Origin: Aquimarina rhabdastrellae | GTDB lineage: Bacteria; Bacteroidota; Bacteroidia; Flavobacteriales; Flavobacteriaceae | DNA: 64,000 nucleotides | Assembly: GCA_947387485.1 (NCBI GenBank) | Contig: CANDNT010000001.1 | Coordinates: 558,001-622,000 of the forward strand | Direction of reading: 5' to 3' | Shown: piece after piece, positions 26,257 through 33,421 of the stretch | Position numbering within the stretch: position 1 is the stretch's first letter | Layout of the letters: the number at the start of each line of letters is the position of its first letter | Translations under genes and position numbers: made by a program | Notes under the pieces: generated by a model | Databases searched by the model: none | What the model was told of the DNA's origin: nothing | The model's input: only the letters and a program-made list of their open reading frames with translations

Positions 26257-26385
26257 ATGTGGAATGTTTTAAACCTACAGCGCTTACACACTAGTGAAGA
26301 TGAAAAATCAGGTTTCAGATCTGGATGTCACGATTCTCAAATCAGTGCAGATCCATGCTGCGACTCACAAATTAGTGTTGCTTAA
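26257..26385 (+). CDS. lanA: Class III lanthipeptide precursor peptide (candidate LanA)
   Basis: A 42-codon frame (ATG 26257, TAA 26383-26385) directly upstream of a LanKC synthetase gene. The N-terminal leader (about residues 1-17) has V4-L5-N6-L7-Q8-R9-L10, matching the hydrophobic L-x-L-Q leader motif through which class III synthetases bind SapB- and labyrinthopeptin-type precursors, followed by an acidic E14-D15-E16. The core is rich in Ser and Cys: S27-x2-S30-x3-C34 is a perfect labionin motif, and C-x-D-S-Q-I-S occurs twice (24-30 and 34-40). Further candidates are S18, S22, C24 and C35. The leader/core boundary is not marked by a double glycine. Confidence 0.85.
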   Translation: MWNVLNLQRLHTSEDEKSGFRSGCHDSQISADPCCDSQISVA

Positions 26386-26403
26386 CCGCTTGTCAAGCAA
26401 AAG

Positions 26404-26440
26404 AAATCCAAGAATGATCGCAAACATTCTTGGATTTTTT
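26404..26440 (+). terminator. Attenuating hairpin between precursor and synthetase genes
   Basis: A perfect 13-bp stem (26404-26416 with 26425-26437), 8-base loop and a six-T run ending at 26440, located 18 bases after the precursor stop and 52 bases before the synthetase start. It has the form of a Rho-independent terminator; partial read-through would give much more precursor than enzyme mRNA, as is usual for RiPP operons. Confidence 0.85.
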
Positions 26441-26492
26441 ACTTCACCCTTTTCCACTTATTGCATTACTACAACCACTAAACTTCACATCT

Positions 26493-29201
26493 ATGAGTCC
26501 TAATATCGAAAGACGTATTACCAAAGGAAACTTGTCTCCTTTCTTATTTAATCATCCGTTATACTACACTAGCTTAGGTGATTATCAAATTCAAGATACT
26601 AGCTATCATAATATAGTAGCGACAACACTCCCAGAAGATTGGAACTTTAAACGTAGAGCTGTATGGTATGTAGCACAACCTAAAGCAAATACCTTAATTC
26701 CACACGGTTTTAAAATTCATATTTCTTTATTATCCAAACTCGTTCCTCAAGCCTTACCCAAAATAGTTGAAATTTTAATTTCTCATCGTGTCGCTTTTAA
26801 AATGCTAGTTGATCCAGTAATACATGATTATTTTAACGGACAGGCTTGTAGTAAAGTTTCTTCGGGAAAGTTTATTACTATTTATCCTCCTTCTACCGCT
26901 GCTTTTAAAACCTTATTACATGATTTACATCAGGTTACTGCTACTTTTTATGGTCCTTATATTTTAAGTGATAAACCATATGCTGATAGTAAATGTTTAT
27001 TTTATCGCTATGGTAGTTTTATAGGAACTACAAAAAAAGATGTACAAGGAGATCGAGAAGCAGACTATTTTGATACAGCACAAACGATTAAAGATACCCG
27101 TACTCCTTATTTTCAATTACCAGAAGGTATTGCTGATCCTTTTGAAACTGCTGTAAATTATCCAGAAACATCACTATTACATAATCGATACGAAGTAACT
27201 GAAGCTGTATCTGATCACTCTAATAAAGGTGGTGTTTATCTAGCTATAGATACACATACTCAAGAAAAAGTAATTATTAAAGAGGCTCGTCCGTTTATTA
27301 ATGAAAACCGAAAAGGACAAAAAGATACGATCAAAGGCTTATTACATGAGGAACATATATTAAACCGTTTATCTCAAACAAAAGTTGTCCCTAGAGTCAT
27401 TGATTCTTTTTATGAATGGGAACATCGTTTTCTGGTTCTTGAATTTATAGAATATTATAATTTGAGTAGTTATGCCGATTGGGAAAAACACAATATCATC
27501 ATAAAAGGTTATGCTACTGATCGTGATATCACTACATTTTGTAATCGCTATTTAACACTATTACAAAACATTATTGCTACAGTAGAAAAAATACATCAAA
27601 AAGGGATTGTTATTGGCGATCTCGCTCCACAAAACATTTTATATCACAAAGATGATTTAAGTGTTAAGCTTATCGACTTTGAAGGTACTTATGATACTGT
27701 TGAGGATCAATTTTATACACAAATTACCACTAGAGGTTTTACTGTAAATACTAATACTAAACCTCAGTTTAGTAATGATTGGAAAGCTGTTAGTTTTATA
27801 GCTATTCATTTATTGCTTCCGATATGTCATATCTTTGCGTTAAACCCAGAAGCCAAGGATCGTTACCTTACTTCGTTAATTGAGGCTCATAGATTACCTA
27901 AAGAATTACTACGGTTAATTTCGCTTTTAGCTAAAGACATTTATCAAGCCAAAATATTTATACGTCAACTACAAACTGAAGGTTTTACGATACCTCAAAA
28001 AGCAATTCAAATTCCTTTATTATCTACTCTATTAACATCAACTGTAAAAGGAATCCAAGATCACATTCTCACGTTTATACAACAACCTCATCCTACTACC
28101 TTTTTTCCTGTTAACTATAGAGCTTATACAGCTAACTCCTTATGTGTTGCTTATGGTATATCTGGTATTGCTCATTTTTTAAACGCAACTTCATCTAATA
28201 TTAATACCACTATAGCACAAACTTTATTGCAACAGCTTTCGTCTACAGATTTAAAACAGTATCCTCCTGGTTTATTTATTGGTACTGCTGGTATAGCTCA
28301 GACTTTATTTTCTTTAGGTCATACCGCTAAAGCGAAAGAGGCTATGGATTGGGCCTATACTTCTCCTTTACGTAATCAAAGTGCTGATATTTTTAACGGT
28401 GCCGCTGGATGGGGGTTGACGAGTTTATTTTTTTATCATCAAACAAAAAACTCTTTTTATCTTCAAAAAGCACAAGAAGCTGCTACAATTATTAAACAAC
28501 ACCTTTGTACCGATAAAGAAGGTATCTATTTAAAAAATACTGATGGGGAACAATATTCTGGTTTATTGCATGGTAATAGTGGTTTAGCCTTGTTTTATTT
28601 AAGATTATTTGAAACTACACAGGATCAAAAAGATTTAACGCTAGCCAAGCAGCTTCTGGATTATGAATATCAAAAAGCCGAATATATAGAGAATCGTCTA
28701 GCATGGCGAAAGAGTTATCGCGGTAAAGTAAAATATCCATATATGCGTTTAGGCTCTGTGGGAATAGGTATGGTATCCATTCGTTTTTATGAAGTATTAA
28801 ACGATAAAAAATATCTCGATTGGTCAGAAAAAATAGTTCATGCAATTCAAGGTAAATATTGTTTACTTCCTGGATTATTTATTGGTATGACTGGTCAAGG
28901 TGAATTCTTATTGGATATGTATCGTATTACTGCAAATTCATCTTATTTAAAAGAAGCTCATGCTATTGCAGATAGAATTCTTTTATATAGGTATAATGCT
29001 CTCACTGGTATAGCATTTCCCGGTGAAGAACTAGCTCGTTTATGTACCGATTACGGCACTGGGTCTTCTGGTATAGGTCTTTTTCTTCATCGTTTAGTCC
29101 ATAAAGGTGCTATCAACGTACCTTATTTTGATCCTTATCTAGAAAAAGATATTACTGATTTAGCTTCTACATCTTTTGTAACCGAAAATCAAATCATTTA
29201 A
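26493..29201 (+). CDS. lanKC: Class III lanthipeptide synthetase LanKC
   Basis: A 902-residue trifunctional enzyme that should phosphorylate precursor Ser/Thr, eliminate phosphate and cyclise onto Cys. I start at ATG 26493 ('MSPNIERR'), because a longer TTG-started frame would run through the hairpin. The lyase-type N-terminal domain (about 1-220) has 'GKFITIYPPS' and 'ILSDKPYADS'. The kinase domain (about 230-480) shows K263 in 'VIIKEARP', D376 and N381 in 'GDLAPQN', and D395 in 'IDFEG'. The LanC-like domain (about 520-880) keeps 'HGNSG' (H693), but the zinc-ligand positions read 'MRLGSVG' and 'LFIGMTG', so it has no zinc site, which distinguishes class III from class IV. Confidence 0.93.
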   Translation: MSPNIERRITKGNLSPFLFNHPLYYTSLGDYQIQDTSYHNIVATTLPEDWNFKRRAVWYVAQPKANTLIPHGFKIHISLLSKLVPQALPKIVEILISHRVAFKMLVDPVIHDYFNGQACSKVSSGKFITIYPPSTAAFKTLLHDLHQVTATFYGPYILSDKPYADSKCLFYRYGSFIGTTKKDVQGDREADYFDTAQTIKDTRTPYFQLPEGIADPFETAVNYPETSLLHNRYEVTEAVSDHSNKGGVYLAIDTHTQEKVIIKEARPFINENRKGQKDTIKGLLHEEHILNRLSQTKVVPRVIDSFYEWEHRFLVLEFIEYYNLSSYADWEKHNIIIKGYATDRDITTFCNRYLTLLQNIIATVEKIHQKGIVIGDLAPQNILYHKDDLSVKLIDFEGTYDTVEDQFYTQITTRGFTVNTNTKPQFSNDWKAVSFIAIHLLLPICHIFALNPEAKDRYLTSLIEAHRLPKELLRLISLLAKDIYQAKIFIRQLQTEGFTIPQKAIQIPLLSTLLTSTVKGIQDHILTFIQQPHPTTFFPVNYRAYTANSLCVAYGISGIAHFLNATSSNINTTIAQTLLQQLSSTDLKQYPPGLFIGTAGIAQTLFSLGHTAKAKEAMDWAYTSPLRNQSADIFNGAAGWGLTSLFFYHQTKNSFYLQKAQEAATIIKQHLCTDKEGIYLKNTDGEQYSGLLHGNSGLALFYLRLFETTQDQKDLTLAKQLLDYEYQKAEYIENRLAWRKSYRGKVKYPYMRLGSVGIGMVSIRFYEVLNDKKYLDWSEKIVHAIQGKYCLLPGLFIGMTGQGEFLLDMYRITANSSYLKEAHAIADRILLYRYNALTGIAFPGEELARLCTDYGTGSSGIGLFLHRLVHKGAINVPYFDPYLEKDITDLASTSFVTENQII

Positions 29202-29204
29202 CTC

Positions 29205-30101
29205 ATGTTGACTACAATTCCTATTCTTGATCCTTCTATTGCCATAAAAAGACATGATACTTCTTGTAGTACGTATATGGGTATGGTAAAGAAGTTGCAA
29301 TCAGATTTCAATTTTAAAGCTTCAGAAAAAGCTAATGATATTACCAAACAATCAGATTTTATTTCGATTTATGATACTACGATTCCGTTTTATCAAAAAG
29401 CTTTTCCTGCCATTTATAAAGACTATGTTCCATTGTATTTTTCGTTATGGAAATTACGTGTAAAGGATGTCGCTACTATACAAAACTTACACCAAGATGG
29501 CGGTATTCATTATTTTTCTAAAAACGGTTATGCTTCTAGAATGCTTACGTTATGGACGAATATTTATAAAGATGATTTCAAAAAATTAAACCAAACTGAT
29601 CTGGGTATTTTTGTCGTAAATAACCAATATCCTAATCATCAAGAACTCTATGAAACTTTGGCTACTCGTGATAGACACTTTTTTCAGCATAGTCCTAACA
29701 CCCTTCATACAATACAACAATTAGGTGCTGCTCCAGTGCATTATGATTTACATCGCTTAAAACCTACTTCGTTTTCTTATACTCCTGGTACAAGTATACA
29801 GTTTAATAGCCATTTGTTACATGGGTCAACTCCATTATCTCAACCACTAGAGCGTTTGCCTAAAAGTGTGCTCGATCGCTATCGTGTCTCTTTGACTAGT
29901 GTATGGATTCGTAAAGATGATTTACAAACTGCTATTTTACACACTCCAGAAAAGGATTATGATGTGTTTTACTTATCCACTTTTCCTATCTCACAATGGA
30001 AAGAAATTAGAAAAAGATATCCTAATGCATGTGCCAAAGAACATCGCAGAATTCATCATATCAAGACACTTATTACTCATGCTTTAAACTCAAGATTATA
30101 A
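29205..30101 (+). CDS. Putative 2-oxoglutarate/Fe(II)-dependent oxygenase, likely tailoring enzyme
   Basis: A 298-residue soluble protein. A possible facial triad is visible: H96-x-D98 in 'LHQDGG' and H206 in 'SHLLHGS' (H203 is an alternative), followed by R227 in 'RYRVSLTSVW', the position where 2-oxoglutarate is bound. The surrounding strands ('SIQFNSHLLHGSTP') resemble phytanoyl-CoA hydroxylase-like enzymes. It starts 3 bases after the LanKC stop and so is translationally linked to it, which makes hydroxylation of the lanthipeptide the natural guess. The family call rests on motif spacing only. Confidence 0.6.
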   Translation: MLTTIPILDPSIAIKRHDTSCSTYMGMVKKLQSDFNFKASEKANDITKQSDFISIYDTTIPFYQKAFPAIYKDYVPLYFSLWKLRVKDVATIQNLHQDGGIHYFSKNGYASRMLTLWTNIYKDDFKKLNQTDLGIFVVNNQYPNHQELYETLATRDRHFFQHSPNTLHTIQQLGAAPVHYDLHRLKPTSFSYTPGTSIQFNSHLLHGSTPLSQPLERLPKSVLDRYRVSLTSVWIRKDDLQTAILHTPEKDYDVFYLSTFPISQWKEIRKRYPNACAKEHRRIHHIKTLITHALNSRL

Positions 30102-30117
30102 TCAAACTTATATTATT

Positions 30118-31083
30118 ATGAACTCACATGTAACTACTACTGTAAATATTGCTTCGTGGATGCAAGAACAACGCGCTCTTATCGGAGATAAAAAATTGAA
30201 TCAATTGTGTATTACAGGATCGCACGATTCTGGTATGTATAAAATGTCTATAGGCGGAACTATAGGCGCTCATGAGTGTAATACAGTCACACAATCATAT
30301 GATATTCTCGGGCAACTTAATTTAGGTATGCGCTACTTTGATATTCGCCCAGTAATTGCTAGTGGAAAATATTATACTGGACATTATACAAAAGTACTTT
30401 CTACTAGTTGGCAAGGTGCAAATGGAGAATCTATTCAAGATATCGTATCTAATATCAATACCTTTACGGCTTCGCATAACGAACTTATCATTCTTAATTT
30501 ATCTCATTCTTTAAACACAGATTTGGGAAATACCAATTATCAATCTTTTACTCAAAAAGAATGGGAAGGGCTATTTGCTGAGTTATTAAAGATTAATCAT
30601 CTTTTTACCATTGACGTTGCTGCTCTTACTGAGCAAACACTTAATTTTTTTATAGGAAATCAACAGGCTGCTGTTCTTATCATTGTAGAAAACACTGATG
30701 TATCACTGCAAAATTATATTGGTAAAGGTTTTTATTCATACAGTGCTTTTAATGCCTATAATAGCTATGCAGATACAAATGATGTCAATGCTATGATTGC
30801 AGATCAATTAAAGAAAATGAAAGAAGAATGTGCAAAACATCGCTATTTCTTATTATCATGGACATTGACTCAAGATGCAAGTCAAGCTGTAAGTTGTGCT
30901 TTACCTGTCTTTGCTGGATCAAGTATAAAACAACTTGCCAATGAGGCTAATGATAAATTAAAATCGGTACTAGAACATAGCATTTCAAAAACAGAATTTC
31001 CTAATATCATTTATTGTGATGATATTACAAGTTCACTTCAAACCGAAATCGCTATGTATATTAATTCGTTTTTATATGCTTGA
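30118..31083 (+). CDS. PI-PLC X-domain phospholipase-like protein
   Basis: A 321-residue protein of the phosphatidylinositol-specific phospholipase C superfamily. The catalytic pair is present as H36 ('GSHDSGMY') and H89 ('YYTGHYT'), with R77 in 'GMRYFDIRP' as in bacterial PI-PLC (H32, R69, H82). The rest continues the barrel ('LIILNLSHSL', 'FFIGNQQAAVLIIVEN', 'YFLLSWTLTQD'). There is no signal peptide, unlike secreted PI-PLC virulence enzymes. It is the last gene of the lanthipeptide unit, 16 bases after the oxygenase, with a terminator following. Its role could be lipid-related modification, self-protection or release; unknown. Confidence 0.82.
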   Translation: MNSHVTTTVNIASWMQEQRALIGDKKLNQLCITGSHDSGMYKMSIGGTIGAHECNTVTQSYDILGQLNLGMRYFDIRPVIASGKYYTGHYTKVLSTSWQGANGESIQDIVSNINTFTASHNELIILNLSHSLNTDLGNTNYQSFTQKEWEGLFAELLKINHLFTIDVAALTEQTLNFFIGNQQAAVLIIVENTDVSLQNYIGKGFYSYSAFNAYNSYADTNDVNAMIADQLKKMKEECAKHRYFLLSWTLTQDASQAVSCALPVFAGSSIKQLANEANDKLKSVLEHSISKTEFPNIIYCDDITSSLQTEIAMYINSFLYA

Positions 31084-31088
31084 TAAAC

Positions 31089-31125
31089 AAATCTCTCAAA
31101 ATTTATTATGAATTTTGAGGGATTT
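31089..31125. terminator. Terminator closing the lanthipeptide operon
   Basis: A 14-bp stem with one G-T pair (31090-31103 with 31111-31124) around a 7-base loop, directly after the phospholipase stop at 31083 and before the convergent minus-strand gene end at 31130. Confidence 0.75.
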
Positions 31126-31129
31126 ATTA

Positions 31130-31555
31130 CTATTCAATTATGAAGTTTACATTTACTGTACTTTCAACTTTTATTTTTTCAAAATCAATATTTAATGATT
31201 CTGTACTAGCTTCTTGTATTGAAGAAAAGCTTCTAACATTAACGCCTAATGCTTTTCCTCTCAATCTATGAGTTATATTCATATTTGAATCAGAAATATA
31301 GATTGCTTTTCCTAAGTTTTGATTCAATGGTTTTAATAAAGATTCTGCTTGTAATTTTGCTTTAGTAATAGCTTTTTGTTTCAATTTTATTTTTAGATCT
31401 TCTATTTTTGAATATTCTGCGCTATCAATGTAAACATTAGCTATATCAATAGCTTCTAATCCTAATATGACCTTACCTACTGTTTTAGCATCATAGACTA
31501 GTAACTCATAATTTTTATTCTTTTTAGTTTCTTTTATATAAGAAGCTCTTTCCAT
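31130..31555 (-). CDS. Truncated SIMPL (DUF541) domain protein
   Basis: A 141-residue protein matching only the C-terminal two thirds of a SIMPL domain: 'YELLVYDAKTVGKVILGLEAI', the long helix 'LKQKAITKAKLQAESLLKPLNQNLGKAI', and the final strands 'IKVESTVNVNFII'. Complete SIMPL proteins are about 230 residues and start with a signal peptide and an N-terminal beta region, which are absent here. The frame is closed by a TAA 14 codons before this ATG, so no hidden N-terminus exists in frame. The start overlaps the end of the SRPBCC gene by 22 bases, suggesting translational coupling. Confidence 0.65.
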   Translation of the reverse strand: MERASYIKETKKNKNYELLVYDAKTVGKVILGLEAIDIANVYIDSAEYSKIEDLKIKLKQKAITKAKLQAESLLKPLNQNLGKAIYISDSNMNITHRLRGKALGVNVRSFSSIQEASTESLNIDFEKIKVESTVNVNFIIE

Positions 31556-32007
31556 TTCTCTGTTTCGGCAAAATCTTTTATTACTAAATTTCTTTTAAGA
31601 AGGAAATTCTTCATATAATTTTTCAAGAAAATCCTATCTGCTGTTTTACCTAAAAGACCTAACGGAGCTTCATAATCAAATACATCTATCATTATCGTTC
31701 CTTCTGCTATATTCTTAAAGTAATGCTCGTGGCGAAATCTCTTGAATATTCCTTTTAACATTTCGTCTACAAAATATTTTGGATATTCATATTCAGTTAT
31801 TTTTGATGTTAACTTTTGATAAACCCCTAAATGTTTAGCTTTCCATGTTACTGTTTCATTTAGTCCTATCAAACCTTTGGTTTTTCCCGAAATAGCAGTT
31901 TCATGAGTAGATTCAGTCGATTTCATATGCAAATCAATACTTCTAGAAAGATCAAAAACAATTTTTCTATCAGCTTTAATTATTGTCTCTAATTCTATTC
32001 TAGGCAT
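31534..32007 (-). CDS. SRPBCC-family protein
   Basis: A 157-residue soluble protein with the START-like/SRPBCC layout: a first strand 'RIELETIIKADRKIVFDLSRSIDLH', then strands with 'LIGLNETVTWKAKHLGVYQKLTSKI', 'FVDEMLKGIFKRFRHEHYFK' and 'GTIMIDVFDYEAPLGLLGK', and a long C-terminal helix. SRPBCC proteins bind hydrophobic ligands in a deep cavity; the ligand here is unknown. It is in one minus-strand run with a cupin upstream and the SIMPL fragment overlapping downstream. Confidence 0.8.
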   Translation of the reverse strand: MPRIELETIIKADRKIVFDLSRSIDLHMKSTESTHETAISGKTKGLIGLNETVTWKAKHLGVYQKLTSKITEYEYPKYFVDEMLKGIFKRFRHEHYFKNIAEGTIMIDVFDYEAPLGLLGKTADRIFLKNYMKNFLLKRNLVIKDFAETEKWKELLI

Positions 32008-32032
32008 GAGTTTCTTTTATACAGTATTTAAG

Positions 32033-32389
32033 TTATTTCTTTTCTATAAAAGGTTCGTTTATTCTATCTCCTCTTGTTGTTGGTTGTGAAATAACAATAA
32101 ATTCTAAATCTTCTAACGTATTGTTTTTTATTCTATGCATTTTTTTGGGAGTTATATGTATCCCTTCACCTTTATTTATTTCAAATATTTCATTTTCAAC
32201 TTCAAAAGTTGCTGTTCCATTTATTATATAGAAAAACTGCTCAGCATGATTATGATAATGCTTCACTTCTGAAGTATTAGGAGGCATTAATTCTTCTATA
32301 ACACTTAAATTTTTAGAGCTAACAAAATGCCATCCACTACAATTAGCACCCCAATTATAGTGCTCACTATTCTCTTTAGATATTTTCAT
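32033..32389 (-). CDS. Cupin-domain protein
   Basis: A 118-residue single cupin_2 domain. Metal-ligand residues are visible in the first cupin motif ('HYHNHAEQFFYIINGTATFEV', three histidines and one glutamate within it) and in the second ('GEGIHITPKKMHRIKN'). Small cupins can be isomerases, dioxygenases or binding proteins; nothing in the context settles which. It lies 25 bases upstream of the SRPBCC gene. Confidence 0.85.
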   Translation of the reverse strand: MKISKENSEHYNWGANCSGWHFVSSKNLSVIEELMPPNTSEVKHYHNHAEQFFYIINGTATFEVENEIFEINKGEGIHITPKKMHRIKNNTLEDLEFIVISQPTTRGDRINEPFIEKK

Positions 32390-32449
32390 TTTGTATTTAT
32401 TACTATAATTCTCTCTTTATAGAAAAGAGTTATTTATCATTTATTAAGT

Positions 32450-33241
32450 TTATTCCTCTAAAAAACGAACTTCATTTAAAATCAATCCCGAGCCAGGTAC
32501 GATATGTTCTAAGGTTATTTTTTCTTGAGTAGGATCCAGTGTCTTTTTAATAAAATCAAGCGTTACTTTACCACTACCTAAATCAAATAATACTCCCATC
32601 ATCAAACGTATTTGATTACGTTTAAATCCTGCTCCTCTTACTCTCAACACATAACTATTTTCTGGAAAAAAATTAGCCGTGTATATCGTATTCTTAACAA
32701 TCTCACATGTAAGAATCTCTCCCGTCGTGATTGTATGTTCATTGGGTCTATGACAATAGGATCTATAATCGTGTTTTCCTACAAATAATGCTGCCGCTTC
32801 TTGCATTAATATGATATCAAGATCATTCATATAATTGTACATAAACGGCGCACAAAATGGATGGAATTTTTCTCCAAAAGCAAATAGATATAAATATTCT
32901 TTTACTTTGGGATGTTGTATGATATTAAATTTTGCATCTGTTTCTTTAATAGTTAATGCTCTAATATCTTGTGGTAAGTTTTTATTAAATAACGGAAAAA
33001 AACTTTCTATATCTAATGGTTCTTGTTCAACAAACAACTCTATAGCCGTTTGATTTGCAGATACTTTTGCATCTGTTCTCCCTGTAGCTAATATTTTATA
33101 ACGTCTATCTTCCAGTACATAAGAAAGTGTTCGCTCAACCATACGTTGTAACGTATTGACTTGAGGTTGCTTTTGCCACCCATGAAATCTAAATCCTAAG
33201 TATTGTAATTCTATAATGTAGTAAAAACGTTTGCGTTGCAT
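32450..33241 (-). CDS. TruA-family tRNA pseudouridine synthase (divergent paralogue)
   Basis: A 263-residue pseudouridine synthase of the TruA family, which isomerises uridines 38-40 in the tRNA anticodon stem. The catalytic aspartate D57 is in place in 'GRTDAKVSA'; canonical TruA reads 'GRTDAGVHA', so the two residues contacting the substrate backbone differ. Other family landmarks are 'YLGFRFHGWQKQPQVNTLQ' at the N-terminus and 'RVRGAGFKRNQIRLMMGVL' near 210. Flavobacteria often have a second TruA-like gene of this type, and I therefore leave the symbol empty. Confidence 0.85.
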   Translation of the reverse strand: MQRKRFYYIIELQYLGFRFHGWQKQPQVNTLQRMVERTLSYVLEDRRYKILATGRTDAKVSANQTAIELFVEQEPLDIESFFPLFNKNLPQDIRALTIKETDAKFNIIQHPKVKEYLYLFAFGEKFHPFCAPFMYNYMNDLDIILMQEAAALFVGKHDYRSYCHRPNEHTITTGEILTCEIVKNTIYTANFFPENSYVLRVRGAGFKRNQIRLMMGVLFDLGSGKVTLDFIKKTLDPTQEKITLEHIVPGSGLILNEVRFLEE

Positions 33242-33421
33242 TCCCTTTATTTAAGATCGCAAAGATGCTAAAATCACTTTGATCCTACAAGACAGTTCAA
33301 TAAGCTATTCATTTTTATAATTTCTATGGTATTTACTGCTATTTATTACTTCTTAGCTGCAACCGTAAAAGCCATCTCTTTCATACCTTTAAATAATTTA
33401 AAACCAATCAAATAACATATC

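Noticed and set aside
26430..26492. Longer synthetase frame starting at TTG 26430
   Set aside because: The first 21 codons would lie in the terminator hairpin and T tract and encode no family sequence; ATG 26493 starts where LanKC proteins begin.
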